Shown piece by piece: positions 28,001 to 35,264 of a stretch of DNA of 64,000 nucleotides (position 1 is the stretch's first letter; each line of letters opens with the position of its first letter). The notes below the pieces were generated by a model. The model saw only the letters and a list, made by a program, of their open reading frames with translations, did no database searches and had not been told where the DNA came from. The DNA is from Verrucomicrobiales bacterium. GTDB taxonomy: Bacteria > Verrucomicrobiota > Verrucomicrobiia > Limisphaerales > J093. The stretch lies in assembly GCA_024233215.1 (NCBI GenBank), contig JACKPW010000009.1:186001-250000 (forward strand). Direction: 5' to 3'. The position numbers were made by a program, and so were the translations under genes.

Positions 28001-28918
28001 GTGGAACACCGTCAGCCGGGACTGGATCCGCTCATCGGCAGCAACCGTGCCGTAGTATCGCGGGGAATCCTGGGGATCGCGGTAGGGTGGGTCGATGGTA
28101 CCCGTGCCCTGGGCGTCCTCGGCGGCGAAACGCCAGCGGGTCATCAGGCCCGGCACGAACGCGTCCGCCGGGATCACGGCCGTCCAGACGCCGTCGCCCG
28201 CGGCGGCATCCCCCCCGCTCCCGTCGTCCTGCATCTCAAGCAGGTGTTCCCCGGCAAACATCTGCCGGTAGAAGAGCCGGACCCCGGCCACGGGAGCGTT
28301 TACCGGGGTCACTCTTGCGGTCAGGGTCAGCGGGCCGGTCACGGGTTGCGGCGGATTCGGTTCGATCACCTGGATCGCCGGCCCGGCTCGCAGCCCCGTG
28401 CCGTTGGGGGCGCCCGGGGTGGGGGTGGTGAAGAAAGTCCAGCCCGGAGGCGGCACGGCGGCCGAGATGCCGAAGGATTCGTCCTCGAATTGCGGCGGAT
28501 AGGCCGGGGCGAAATCGCTGACCACGCTGAATCCGTCCGGGGCCACGAGCGCCAGATACTCCCCATCGGCCGCGAGTTTGAAGTCGGTATGCAGGGGCGC
28601 GGCAGGGTCGGTCCGGTCCTTTCCCGAGGCGAACACCACCAGGTATCCCCCCGGGGCCAGGGTGACCGGGGGAAAGGCCCATTTGCGGAGATTCGTGGCC
28701 TCATCCGTGAGGTAGTAGCCTGCCAGGGAAACCGCGGCACCGTCCGGATTGTGGATTTCCACCCAGTCCGAGTAGTCCCCGTCCTCGTCCCGCAGGGAGG
28801 AGTCGTTCGCCGCCATGAATTCGTTAATCACCGGCGCCCCGACCAGGGAGCCCGTCGAAATCGCCAGCAGCCACAGCAACAGCCCGCGACGGACCGCAGT
28901 TGGAGTGAGACAATGCAC
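25031..28918 (-). CDS. CotH-kinase-like protein with lamin-tail domains, exported
   Basis: This 1295-aa protein has an N-terminal signal (LLLWLLAISTGSLVGAPV). A lamin-tail domain follows directly (INEFMAANDSSLRDEDGDY, DWVEIHNP). A CotH kinase-like domain occupies roughly residues 300-600: SYNIDFNR, KSKVRHVIAYEVMR, DMHSKNWYIY and LPWDLDLSYGRF, whose Asp residues match the family nucleotide/metal site. Later parts include further lamin-tail copies (EEYIELRNPHS, ELMYHPVVNAEAEFIELLN). CotH of Bacillus is an atypical protein kinase of spore coat. In Verrucomicrobia such exported fusions are common and of unknown role. The gene runs toward the sulfatase and is divergent from the cytidylate-kinase-like gene. 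Confidence 0.9.
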   Translation of the reverse strand: MHCLTPTAVRRGLLLWLLAISTGSLVGAPVINEFMAANDSSLRDEDGDYSDWVEIHNPDGAAVSLAGYYLTDEATNLRKWAFPPVTLAPGGYLVVFASGKDRTDPAAPLHTDFKLAADGEYLALVAPDGFSVVSDFAPAYPPQFEDESFGISAAVPPPGWTFFTTPTPGAPNGTGLRAGPAIQVIEPNPPQPVTGPLTLTARVTPVNAPVAGVRLFYRQMFAGEHLLEMQDDGSGGDAAAGDGVWTAVIPADAFVPGLMTRWRFAAEDAQGTGTIDPPYRDPQDSPRYYGTVAADERIQSRLTVFHWFTTSLGGAGTSTGARGSVYYEGEFYDNVLFTLHGQSSAGFPKKSYNIDFNRPQRFQWSPESPRVADIDLLTNWADKSKVRHVIAYEVMRLSGVPAHFAYTVRVQLNGSFFSTADFVEDADEVYLERAGLNPDGALYKVYSNLLNRDAGDTANAGVEKKTRLDEDNSDLQELINGLDLTGTTLEQYLYDHIDIPRCVNLLAANSVIRNIDMHSKNWYIYCDTGRSEEWAILPWDLDLSYGRFWNPTDTYFDNRLYTDGYVVTGTAIRLVAQMFGNPDMRAMIMRRIRTLSDRYLAPPPEAGTDENDLYCERRLNEQLALIDPPDIVPSDAQRDFEKWGSWLQGGTVVAYDNPSPAVESMVEAIDRWKTEYLPARRNYLYNTQTVDHGGEIPLPQVGGGPTVDYTPLVVAGARVRALVPTDSSLGWKWIGVPALEPFDDSSWLSGVTGVGYERGTGYESLIGLNVDTQMRQNNSVFLRIEFDLADPSAIDQLELRMKYDDGFVAFLNGTLLVSANSPEPLSWDSAALHSQEANRNAYMTFDVTDKKFSLRAGRNILAIQGLNDSLSSSDLLFVPELHAGTVVPPSTGEPEIEFGTIESSPASGDQDEEYIELRNPHSIAVDISDWQLAGAIAHTFLGGTVLPPNGRLYVCPSAAAFRARAVSPRGGEGLFVQGGYQGHLTGLGGTVALLDTAGNTNNTATFEAQPSDPQRYLVVSELMYHPVVNAEAEFIELLNISETTTLDLAGIRFTQGVDFDFTGSDITSLPPGVRVLVVRDLAAFESVYGTGLPIAGAFANGTALSNGGELLRLEDAGHDTIREFAYADAAPWPDADGNGFSLVLVAPETNPDHALPENWRTSTRTGGSPGGPDATPFEGDPMADTDGNGERDLIDYALGNDLGGAPIPTRIELHPAGPGEAQELWLLHPISLVTTGVELGVSFSTDLVTWEDAGTSLERISQTPLGDGRALVTWRVKPPLDGAPRLFLRLRATQP

Positions 28919-29112
28919 GCAGACCGCCTACCATCCATCGCTCTTGAAAGCAAGAACCGGCAGTTTGCCCTGGGATCATGGGAGGGTGACCCGGGCAGGA
29001 GGTTTGAGAATGGGATTGGCCGCCGAAGCCCGGGGCGGTATCTTGCAGCGCACGCGGGGCAGGGTTCGCTGGTGAACTCCCCCCTTGGTGCGAACGCAAA
29101 CCCAGGCGAATC

Positions 29113-29829
29113 ATGCAAACCTCAGCCAATCTTGACCGGTGCCTGACCTTCATCAACAGCCAGATGAGGACAGGCGGAAAGGACGAACACAGCGCCCAGC
29201 CGCGGCTGGCCATCACGTTTTCGCGGCAGACCGGTTGCGGCGCCTGGGAGATTGCCCCCCGGCTTGCCCGCATCCTGGAGGAGTCCGGACCAAAGGGGGA
29301 TCACGCCTGGACGGTGTTCGATCGGGAGTTGGTGGAGAAGGTGCTCGAGGACCACAACCTGCCCGCCAAACTCGCGCAGTACATGCCGGAGGACAAGGTC
29401 TCCTATTTCTCCGATGCCGTGCAGGAGTTGCTGGGTTTGCACCCGCCCTCCTGGGATTTGGTGCGCAAGACCACGGACACCATCATGCGCCTGGCGGCGA
29501 TTGGCCGGGTCATCCTGATCGGACGCGGCGCCAACGTCGTGACCGGCCGCCTCCGCCACACCCTGCACGTGCGGCTCGTCGGCTCCCTGGACGTTCGCAT
29601 CAAGCGTCTGATGGGCCGCAAGGGGATGGATGAGAAGGAAGCCCGACGAACGATTGAACAGTCGGATCGCGGGCGCGAGCGGTACCTCAAGGAGTACTTC
29701 CGGGCGGACCTCGGCGATCCGTTGCTCTACGATCTGACGGTGAACACCGACCGCTTCACGAGCGACCAGAGCGCAGAGCTGATCGCCGTGGCGGCCTTGC
29801 AGCGGCTTGGTTGGCGCAAGGCCGGCTGA
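29113..29829 (+). CDS. Cytidylate kinase-like family protein
   Basis: This 238-aa protein matches the Cytidylate_kin2 family: ITFSRQTGCGAWEIAPRLAR in the P-loop-like region, FDRELVEKVLEDH, RVILIGRGANVV, LHVRLVGSLDVRIKRLMG, and a C-terminal LYDLTVNTDRF. The family lacks full similarity to housekeeping Cmk and its substrate is not established, so nucleotide kinase activity is inferred from fold only. It is transcribed from a divergent region shared with the CotH gene (28919-29112) and ends 125 bases before an isomerase gene, with a REP pair between. Confidence 0.85.
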   Translation: MQTSANLDRCLTFINSQMRTGGKDEHSAQPRLAITFSRQTGCGAWEIAPRLARILEESGPKGDHAWTVFDRELVEKVLEDHNLPAKLAQYMPEDKVSYFSDAVQELLGLHPPSWDLVRKTTDTIMRLAAIGRVILIGRGANVVTGRLRHTLHVRLVGSLDVRIKRLMGRKGMDEKEARRTIEQSDRGRERYLKEYFRADLGDPLLYDLTVNTDRFTSDQSAELIAVAALQRLGWRKAG

Positions 29830-29863
29830 AGGGTCCGCCGGCTGGAGCAGTTCAATAAGCTCC

Positions 29864-29936
29864 GTAGCCGCGGACGTCAGTCCGCGCACTCGGCTTCCCG
29901 CTGGAGAGGAATGCGCCGACTGACGTCGGCGGCCAC
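29864..29936. repeat. REP pair between convergent genes
   Basis: A beta-type REP (GTAG head, stem CGCGGAC/GTCCGCG) begins at 29864 and an alpha-type REP (stem CGCCGAC/GTCGGCG) lies in the opposite orientation, ending at about 29936. These are the same two palindromes that build the array at 44357-47177, but in swapped order and with a different short spacer. They may also end transcription of both flanking genes. Confidence 0.85.
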
Positions 29937-29954
29937 GGCTTTTCGGGAAATGCT

Positions 29955-31067
29955 TTAGGCACGCACGCCGAGCCCGAGGGTGCGGCAGTAGGTGAGACTC
30001 TTCTCGAGATCCTCGCGCTGATAGGCCTGTTGGGCCTCGCGACCCTGCGGGCGTACGGCTTCCAGCGGCCGTCCCTTGCGGGCCATCGCCAGGAACTTCG
30101 CGAAATCCTTCGCCAGCGCCTTCGGCCAGACGTTCCAGAAATCGGTCTGGAGGTAGGGGAACTCCACCGAGAAACCCGAGATGGTCTCGATTTGCACCGG
30201 AACCTGGGGGCAGAAGGCCGCAAACCGGGCGAAATAGGCCTTCCAATCCACCAGGCCCTCCCCCATCGCCGTCCAGGCCACCCGCGCCCCGTTGTCGGTC
30301 TCCCAGATCATGGAATCCCGCAGGCTGGTGCAGCAGACATAGGGCCCGAGGATTTCGAGCGACTCCTGCGGATCTTCCAGGGTCCAGGTGGCGTTGCCCG
30401 AATCCATGTTGACCCCGACATAGTCCCTGCCGGCCGCCTCGACCAGGGTGACGAGTTCCCGCGCCTGCATGTCGCCGGCGTGGTTCTCAATGGCGATCTT
30501 GATTCCCGCATCCACCGCGCGGGAGCGGCAGGCCTGGCACACCTTGATGGTGTCCGCGATGCGCGCCTCGATCCCGCCCTCGGTTTGACGGTCCTCCCGG
30601 GCGCCTTGGACGACCCGGATCACCGGGGAACCCAGGTCCGTTGCCATGCGAATTCCCAGGGCCAGGTGTTCCTCCGCCGTGCCCCACTTGTCCTTGAACG
30701 TGCGCGAGGTCGGGCAGATGCTCCAAGTCCCGAGGTAGAGTTCCAGTCCCTTGTCCGAGGCCATCCGGCGCAGGTCCCGCAGGTGCGCGCCATCGTGGCT
30801 TTCAAAGGCATCCAGGTCGCTGATGAACAGCGTGTCGAGCTTCAGGGAAGCGGCGTAGTCGATGAGTTGAGGTGCCTTCCAACCCATCCCGCGAACGGCG
30901 AAATTGTCCAGGCCCAGCTTCAGGCGGGGTGACGGTTCCGCGGCAACGGCGGTGACCTTGGGAAGGCCGGCGGCAAGGCCGGCACCGGCGAGCGCCAGGG
31001 TTCGGGCGAAATCGCGACGGGAGAGGCTGGGAACAACCGGTTTCATGCGCTGCATTTTCATGGTCAT
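29955..31067 (-). CDS. Tat-exported sugar phosphate isomerase/epimerase-like TIM-barrel protein
   Basis: This 370-aa protein has a twin-arginine leader (SRRDFARTLALAGAGLAAG) and an AP_endonuc_2-type barrel: LKLGLDNFAVRGMGW, ELYLGTWSICP, IKIAIENHAGDMQ (Glu and His), VGVNMDSGNATW (Asp) and PVQIETISGF (Glu). These are the usual metal ligands. A periplasmic sugar isomerase or epimerase role is inferred, with unknown substrate; it is not a close copy of the isomerase at 10017-10982. The start is taken as ATG 31067, with 31061 and 31046 as alternatives. It lies 157 bases after the Gfo/Idh/MocA gene on the same strand. Confidence 0.82.
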   Translation of the reverse strand: MTMKMQRMKPVVPSLSRRDFARTLALAGAGLAAGLPKVTAVAAEPSPRLKLGLDNFAVRGMGWKAPQLIDYAASLKLDTLFISDLDAFESHDGAHLRDLRRMASDKGLELYLGTWSICPTSRTFKDKWGTAEEHLALGIRMATDLGSPVIRVVQGAREDRQTEGGIEARIADTIKVCQACRSRAVDAGIKIAIENHAGDMQARELVTLVEAAGRDYVGVNMDSGNATWTLEDPQESLEILGPYVCCTSLRDSMIWETDNGARVAWTAMGEGLVDWKAYFARFAAFCPQVPVQIETISGFSVEFPYLQTDFWNVWPKALAKDFAKFLAMARKGRPLEAVRPQGREAQQAYQREDLEKSLTYCRTLGLGVRA

Positions 31068-31224
31068 CAAACGACTTCGGAGACCCGCATCGGGGGATCG
31101 CGGAAGCGCGTCCTTGTAGCCCCGCCGCCGGGCGCGAGGCAAGCCGCGAGTGTGTGAGAACCCGGTCGTTCAAGGTCGCCTCAGGGTGACAAGGGCTCAT
31201 GCTCATCCTACGGGCGCAAGCAAC

Positions 31225-32322
31225 TCAACCAACCGGTTCCTCGCTCCTCCTTTCGTGTACTTCGTGTGTTTCGTGGTTGGACTGAATGGTTGCGGCTGAG
31301 CGCCGGCAAATCGCCTCCATGACCTCGCTGGTGCGCAGGGCGGTTTCGCCGGTGCTGGGGCAGGTGCCCCGCCCCTGCAACGTCGCGACCACCCGTTCAA
31401 TCAAGGGTTGGGCGACCGGCTGCGGCGGGATGAGATCGAAGGACTCAACCCCGGCGGAGGTGTGCCATTCGACGGGGGTCGGCTCGAAACAGGCGAACCG
31501 GATCATCCCCCGGCGCCCGAGGATCTCGGTCCGGTCCAGTTGCGCCGTGGCGTCGGTGGTGAAACACCAGCTTCCGTGGCCCACCGCACCGTTTTCCAGG
31601 TCGAAGCGGGCGGTGACCAGATCGTCCGCCGGATACCATCCCGCCTGGTTCCCGGCCCAGCCGGTGGCGTTCCGGAGTGGGCCGAACCAGAAGTCCAGCA
31701 GGTCGAGTTGATGGGCCGCCATGTCGTGAAAGTAGCCGCCGCCCGCGATCTCCGGTCGAACGCGCCAGGGGAGGTCGTCCCGCCGCCGATCCTCAGGTCG
31801 CGGGGGCATCCACAAAGCGATCCGGACCAACCGCACCTCGCCGATCGCCCCGGCGTCCAGCAGTTCCTTCACCTTGAGAAAGCGCGCCTGGCAGCGGCGG
31901 TAGTACGCGACGAACAACGGCACCCCGTGCGCGGTGCAGGCGGCGATCATCCGCCGGCAATCCGCCACCGTGTGAGCCATCGGTTTCTCGACATACACCG
32001 GTTTGCCGGCGGCGGCGGCGAGGCAGGTGTAGTCCGCATGGGAGGACGGCGGGGTCGCAATGTAGACGGCATTGACCCCGGGATCACGGAGGAGTTCGCC
32101 GGCATCCGCATACCAGCGCGGCACCGCGTGGCGGGCGGCGTAGTCCTGCACCCTGGCGGCCGTCCGCGACATCACGGCAACCAGGCGCGACCCGGGAATG
32201 CGATTGAAGGCCGGGGCGCTCTTGATCTCGGTCACGTCCCCGCAACCGATCATGCCCCAGCCGATCGGCCGGGCGGGCGCGATCGGGGGCCCGTCGTTCG
32301 GTGATTCCGGGTTGCCGCTCAT
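31225..32322 (-). CDS. Gfo/Idh/MocA family NAD(P)-dependent oxidoreductase
   Basis: This 365-aa protein has the Rossmann dinucleotide motif GWGMIGCGDVTEIK and the family signature VYVEKPMAHT (Lys of the EKP motif). The substrate-domain segment GGGYFHDMAAHQLDLLDFWFG carries the conserved His residues. No signal peptide is seen, so it is cytoplasmic. The family oxidises or epimerises sugars, inositols and similar polyols. The downstream Tat isomerase may belong to the same pathway, since these families often cluster. The start at ATG 32322 (MSGNPE) is preferred; the divergent radical SAM gene begins 125 bases away. Confidence 0.9.
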   Translation of the reverse strand: MSGNPESPNDGPPIAPARPIGWGMIGCGDVTEIKSAPAFNRIPGSRLVAVMSRTAARVQDYAARHAVPRWYADAGELLRDPGVNAVYIATPPSSHADYTCLAAAAGKPVYVEKPMAHTVADCRRMIAACTAHGVPLFVAYYRRCQARFLKVKELLDAGAIGEVRLVRIALWMPPRPEDRRRDDLPWRVRPEIAGGGYFHDMAAHQLDLLDFWFGPLRNATGWAGNQAGWYPADDLVTARFDLENGAVGHGSWCFTTDATAQLDRTEILGRRGMIRFACFEPTPVEWHTSAGVESFDLIPPQPVAQPLIERVVATLQGRGTCPSTGETALRTSEVMEAICRRSAATIQSNHETHEVHERRSEEPVG

Positions 32323-32446
32323 GGTGTTCAACTCCGTGCTGCGGACGGGAGCATACCGGGAACCGCGCGGTCGGCCATCCCCAAGCTTCGCTTCGGGGTC
32401 GCATTTTCGCGGAGCCTGGCGTATGCTGCGACATCGTTTCCTCTTT

Positions 32447-33919
32447 ATGAACATCCTGTTCGTCAATCCGCGGACGCCGGACACGTTCTGGAGTTTCCGC
32501 CATGCCCTGCGGTTCGTGCTGAAGAAGGCGGCCATGCCGCCGCTGGGGTTGTTGACCGTCGCCGGCATGCTGCCGCGCGACTGGCATTTGCGGTTGGTGG
32601 ATCTCAACGTGAAGCGCCTTGCCGATGGGGATATCCGGTGGGCGGATTATGTGTTCCTTGGCGCCATGCTGGTGCAACGGGAGTCCGCCCGGGAGGTGGC
32701 GCGGCGCTGTATTGCGCTGGGGCGTCCGGTCCTGGCCGGAGGGCCGCTGTTCACAACGAGTCACCAGGCCTTCCCGGAAATCCCGCACTTTGTGCTGGGG
32801 GAGGCGGAGGGCGTCATGGCGGAGGTCGTGGAGGATGTTCGGCGGGGTCGGCTGCGGCGCGTCTACGAAGCCACCCGGCGGCCGGACCTGGCGGAGACGC
32901 CGTCGCCCCGCTGGGACCTGATCAACCCGCGCCACTACGTGACCCTGACCGTGCAGTCCTCCCGGGGATGTCCCTACGACTGCGAGTTCTGCGACATCAT
33001 CGTGATGAACGGGCGGGTGCCACGCACCAAATCGTGCGAGCAACTGGTGGGCGAGTTGGAGGCCCTGCGGCGGATCGGTTGGCGCGACATGGTGTTTATC
33101 GTGGACGACAATTTCATCGGCAACAAACGGCACACCCGGGCGCTGCTGCAGGCCATGATCGAATGGCGAGGCCGGACCGGCGCGCGAATGGGGTTTCTCA
33201 CGGAAGCCTCCGTGGATCTGGCGGATGATCCCGAACTCTGCCGGTTGATGGTTGAGGCCGGGTTCAAGAAGGTCTTCGTGGGACTGGAGACCCCCTCGGT
33301 GGAGGCGTTGGTGGAGTGTCGCAAGGTGCAGAACAGCCGGCGGAACCTGGCCTCGGCGATCCAGACCTTGCAGGCCGCCGGCCTGGAGGTGATGGGCGGG
33401 TTCATCGTCGGGTTTGACAGTGACACGCAGGACATCTTCAAGCGGCAGTTTGAGTTCATCCAGAACTCCGGGGTGGTCACCGCGATGGTGGGGCTCCTCA
33501 CGGCCCTGCCGCAGACGCGTCTCTGGCAACGATTGGAGCGTGAGGGCCGGTTGCTGGCCGGCAGCACCGGGGACAACACCGATGGCGTGTTGAACTTCGT
33601 TCCGAAGCTGGGTCGGGAGCAGTTGCAGGCGGGCTACCGGGAGTTGATCCGGAGGCTCTACGAACCCCGCACCTACTACCGGCGCATCCGGACCTTCCTG
33701 CAGAACCACCGCCCCCAGGGGCCGCGTCTCCGGCTGTCGCGGGCGGACCTGCTGGCGTGCGTCCGGTCGTTCTGGGTGCTGGGCGTGCGAAGTCGCGGTC
33801 AATGGCATTACTGGCGGCTCTTCTGGAGCACGTTGCTGAAGCGGCCGCGGCAGTTTCCGCAGGCCATCGAGCTGGCCATCCTCGGTTATCACTTCCGGCG
33901 CGTGGCCCAACGCGCTTGA
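32447..33919 (+). CDS. B12-binding radical SAM protein (DUF4070 type)
   Basis: This 490-aa protein starts with a cobalamin-binding-like Rossmann domain (NILFVNPRTPDTFW, AAMPPLGLLTVAGML). The radical SAM core carries the cluster motif CPYDCEFCD, with DDNFIGNK and the GLETPS segment that follows in the family. The C-terminal part (YRELIRRLYEPRTYYRRI) matches DUF4070. Related enzymes include cobalamin-dependent methylases such as the hopanoid C-3 methylase HpnR, but the substrate is unassigned here. The ATG at 32447 begins exactly at the B12-domain strand; a start at 32423 is possible. It is followed at 60 bases by a small membrane protein gene. Confidence 0.88.
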   Translation: MNILFVNPRTPDTFWSFRHALRFVLKKAAMPPLGLLTVAGMLPRDWHLRLVDLNVKRLADGDIRWADYVFLGAMLVQRESAREVARRCIALGRPVLAGGPLFTTSHQAFPEIPHFVLGEAEGVMAEVVEDVRRGRLRRVYEATRRPDLAETPSPRWDLINPRHYVTLTVQSSRGCPYDCEFCDIIVMNGRVPRTKSCEQLVGELEALRRIGWRDMVFIVDDNFIGNKRHTRALLQAMIEWRGRTGARMGFLTEASVDLADDPELCRLMVEAGFKKVFVGLETPSVEALVECRKVQNSRRNLASAIQTLQAAGLEVMGGFIVGFDSDTQDIFKRQFEFIQNSGVVTAMVGLLTALPQTRLWQRLEREGRLLAGSTGDNTDGVLNFVPKLGREQLQAGYRELIRRLYEPRTYYRRIRTFLQNHRPQGPRLRLSRADLLACVRSFWVLGVRSRGQWHYWRLFWSTLLKRPRQFPQAIELAILGYHFRRVAQRA

Positions 33920-33978
33920 TCGAGACCTGTCGGGAGCGCTCCGATCCTCCGGCCGGGGATGTTGATGGGAGAATGGAC

Positions 33979-34266
33979 ATGATGCACATCGTCTCGATTG
34001 CCCTGATCGCGGGGATCGTCGCCAGCGGCGGCTTCGTCGTCTGGTTGTTCCGAAGGGAGCCGGACCGGGTGTTGTGCCTGGTGCTGCTGACCCTGGGGGC
34101 CTGCCTGCTCGCCTACGGACATCTGGAATGGGCCGCCCGCCACGAGAGTCCCGAGGTCAAGGAGGCCATGTTCATCCGCCACGTGATCGCCGGATGGGCG
34201 CTGACCGGAATGGGCTTTGTCGGTCTGATGGGTTGCAGACGGCGAACCGACGCCGGTGGGGAATGA
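33979..34266 (+). CDS. Small integral membrane protein of unknown function
   Basis: This 95-aa protein has three predicted membrane helices: [38 protein letters not shown] and [16 protein letters not shown]. No family is recognised. GGGAG lies 7 bases before the ATG at 33979, which favours this start over the ATG at 33973. It sits between the radical SAM gene and a pseudopilin gene on the same strand. Confidence 0.6.
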   Translation: MMHIVSIALIAGIVASGGFVVWLFRREPDRVLCLVLLTLGACLLAYGHLEWAARHESPEVKEAMFIRHVIAGWALTGMGFVGLMGCRRRTDAGGE

Positions 34267-34327
34267 GAATCACCGGGTCCGGTTTGACAGCCGTCGCCGG
34301 GATGCGTATGGATTGCCGCAGCAAGCC

Positions 34328-35140
34328 ATGAATCAGCTCATCCCATCGAATGCCGGTCGGTGCCCGGGTTGCTGCCGCGCGCGGCGCGGTTTTACCTTGA
34401 TCGAGTTGCTGGTGGTGATCGCCATCATTGCCATTCTGGCAGGAATGCTGCTCCCCGCCCTCGGCAAGGCCAAGGCCAAGGCCCAGGGCGTGGGCTGTCT
34501 CAACAACGGGCGGCAGCTGGGATTGGCCTGGCTGATGTATTCCGATGATTACGAAGGCCGGCTGGTGCCGAATGGCGACGGCACCGCGGACGGCTGGGTG
34601 GGTGGCTGGATCAGCGTGACGAGCGGGCCGGTGAACCTGAGCAACTGCACGAACATCAACCTGCTCAAACCGCCGCACGGAAAACTCTATCCGTACAACA
34701 ACTCCATCGAGATCTACCGCTGCCCGGCCGATCGTTTCATGGTCACCATCAATGGTCAGAAGTTCCCCCGCACCCGCAGCATCTCGATGAACGGTTTCAT
34801 GAACGGGAACAGCTGGCACACCGCCCTGGTGGACGCCGACTGGTGGACCTATCGCTCGCAGAGCGCGATCCTCCGGCCCTCGTCGCAATTCGTGTTCGTG
34901 GATGAACGCGAGGAGAGTCTCGATGACGGCTACCTGCTGACGCTGGTCGACCGCCCCCCCGAATGGGGCAACCTGCCCGCGATCTACCACAACGGGGCCA
35001 GCGGTCTGAGCTTTGCGGATGGCCATGCCGAAATCCACAAATGGGTGGATCCGGAAACCCTGGCGCCGGGAATCACCGGCATCCGGCGTGCCCCCAACGA
35101 CACGACCTGGATGAACGACCGGGCGTCCACCGCGAAGTAG
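34328..35140 (+). CDS. Type II secretion-like pseudopilin, H-X9-DG type
   Basis: This 270-aa protein has the prepilin motif [19 protein letters not shown] at residues 21-39 after a Cys/Arg-rich leader ([11 protein letters not shown]). The globular part has [16 protein letters not shown] and [13 protein letters not shown] near the C-terminus, so it is a paralogue of the protein at 1567-2445. It is processed and assembled by a type II secretion or type IV pilus machinery that is not in this window. Confidence 0.88.
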   Translation: MNQLIPSNAGRCPGCCRARRGFTLIELLVVIAIIAILAGMLLPALGKAKAKAQGVGCLNNGRQLGLAWLMYSDDYEGRLVPNGDGTADGWVGGWISVTSGPVNLSNCTNINLLKPPHGKLYPYNNSIEIYRCPADRFMVTINGQKFPRTRSISMNGFMNGNSWHTALVDADWWTYRSQSAILRPSSQFVFVDEREESLDDGYLLTLVDRPPEWGNLPAIYHNGASGLSFADGHAEIHKWVDPETLAPGITGIRRAPNDTTWMNDRASTAK

Positions 35141-35264
35141 CCGGTCGCCCCCGGGAGCGCCGCCAGCCTTGTCCGCGGCTCGGGCGGGCGCGATTTGCGA
35201 CGTGCCAGGAGTCGGCACGTTCCCGCTTGGCACCTTTCCGGCCTTTCCGCTAGCGTCGGTCCGC

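Noticed and set aside
35227..35256. Sigma54 promoter before lptD
   Set aside because: TTGGCAC is present but the -12 TTGC element is missing; at most a weak sigma70 site.
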